From Bacteroidales bacterium (GTDB lineage: Bacteria; Bacteroidota; Bacteroidia; Bacteroidales; P3): a DNA stretch of 64,000 bases. Within the stretch, counting starts at the first letter, position 1. Every line of letters begins with the position of its first letter. Under the pieces are notes generated by a model. The model was given only the letters and a program-made list of their open reading frames with translations, was not told where the DNA came from and ran no database searches. The position numbers and the translations under genes were made by a program. Where the stretch lies: NCBI GenBank assembly GCA_017960475.1, contig JAGCZH010000001.1, forward strand, positions 1 to 64,000, in the 5' to 3' direction. Below are positions 63,577 to 64,000 of this stretch, piece by piece.

Positions 63577-64000
63577 ATGAAACGTCCAGTCCGCAATATA
63601 TTGATAGCAGTGCTTGTGATAGCCATCGTCATCACCTTTCACACAGTGAGGCGTAATTCTATCATGAGAGGGCTGGAGACTATCATCGTCGGAAACCAGA
63701 AAGAGTGTCTTCTCTCGGTAGCCGATGTCGACAGCCTTATCATGGAAGCATACCCCACGCTGAAAGAGGAGGATATAAAAAACGTGGACTGCGACGGAGT
63801 GGAAAAAATGCTCGAAGCACACCCCTACATAGAAGAGGCTTCTGTTGGTATGACAACAGGAGGCAAAATGAAAACAGAAGTGACTCCGGCGATACCAGTA
63901 GTCAGACTCTTTTATCAAGGCAACGAGTACTACCTGTCATACAATGGCAGATGTCTGCCTTTGGCCGCCAGACACTATCGTCACATCATTGTCGGGAATG
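63577..64000 (+). CDS. ftsQ: Cell-division protein FtsQ, N-terminal part (cut by window end)
   Basis: The first 141 codons are visible. A short basic cytoplasmic segment (MKRPVRN) is followed by one membrane helix (about residues 8-22, ILIAVLVIAIVITF) and a periplasmic region with a POTRA-like start (CLLSVADVDSLIMEAYP) and the FtsQ-type strand HPYIEEASVGMTTGGKMKTEV. The position directly after murC fits ftsQ/divIB. It starts 8 bp after the murC stop. Confidence 0.85.
   Translation, partial: MKRPVRNILIAVLVIAIVITFHTVRRNSIMRGLETIIVGNQKECLLSVADVDSLIMEAYPTLKEEDIKNVDCDGVEKMLEAHPYIEEASVGMTTGGKMKTEVTPAIPVVRLFYQGNEYYLSYNGRCLPLAARHYRHIIVGN

Overview
The window reads as chromosomal DNA of a Bacteroidota species, most likely order Bacteroidales. 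Signs seen in the sequence: promoters of the Bacteroidota sigma-factor type (TTTG, about 19 bp, TAnnTTTG; exact matches upstream of a glycogen-synthase-like gene and of the ATP-synthase operon), type IX secretion (T9SS) C-terminal domains of both type A and type B, families largely confined to this phylum (DUF3078, DUF4270, S46 dipeptidyl-peptidase, C10 streptopain-like protease, FucP-type sugar/H+ symporter), and many short lipoproteins. The species cannot be fixed from the sequence alone.

Layout. 0-10 kb: AAA/DUF4143 ATPase, DUF3078 beta-barrel-like protein, recX, a GT5 N-terminal glycogen-synthase-like protein, a DUF4270 lipoprotein, a YwqK/MORN-repeat protein, Maf and RecQ. 10-16 kb: two tandem giant T9SS type-B cargo proteins sharing a nearly identical core. 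16.5-23 kb: ribosomal protein S1, a PQQ-propeller lipoprotein, an esterase-LysM fusion, an SPFH protein and a small lipoprotein. 23.7-30 kb: an LtaS-like membrane sulfatase-fold enzyme, DUF456 protein, QueF and a secreted C10 protease with a T9SS type-A tail. 30-36 kb: a minus-strand cassette of an exported caspase-fold protein, a DUF4384-like exported protein and two tandem SUMF1-domain proteins, then a sugar transporter. 36.5-40.7 kb: a partial ATP-synthase operon (c, b, delta, alpha, gamma; no a, beta or epsilon). 40.9-48 kb: PatB/MalY-type lyase, NadB, a response regulator, a lipoprotein and a large sensor kinase, then tRNA-Cys. 48.5-51.7 kb: TrmH-family methyltransferase and an S46 peptidase. 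52-64 kb: the dcw cell-wall/division cluster mraZ-rsmH-ftsL-ftsI-murE-mraY-(MurD-like)-ftsW-murG-murC-ftsQ, cut by the window end.

Two things stand out. First, at least nine intergenic gaps carry a modular repeat made of the same five blocks (called A to E below) in a largely constant order, often ending flush against the neighbouring gene; one copy is inverted. Second, the murD position of the dcw cluster holds only a MurD C-terminal-domain-like protein that has lost the ATPase domain and catalytic motifs. Other points: a 10-bp-phased GG array before mraZ that looks like a MraZ operator, a terminator-like hairpin between atpE and atpF, a shared GCAAAA/TTTTGC inverted repeat before the two T9SS paralogues, and a G9 tract inside the caspase operon.
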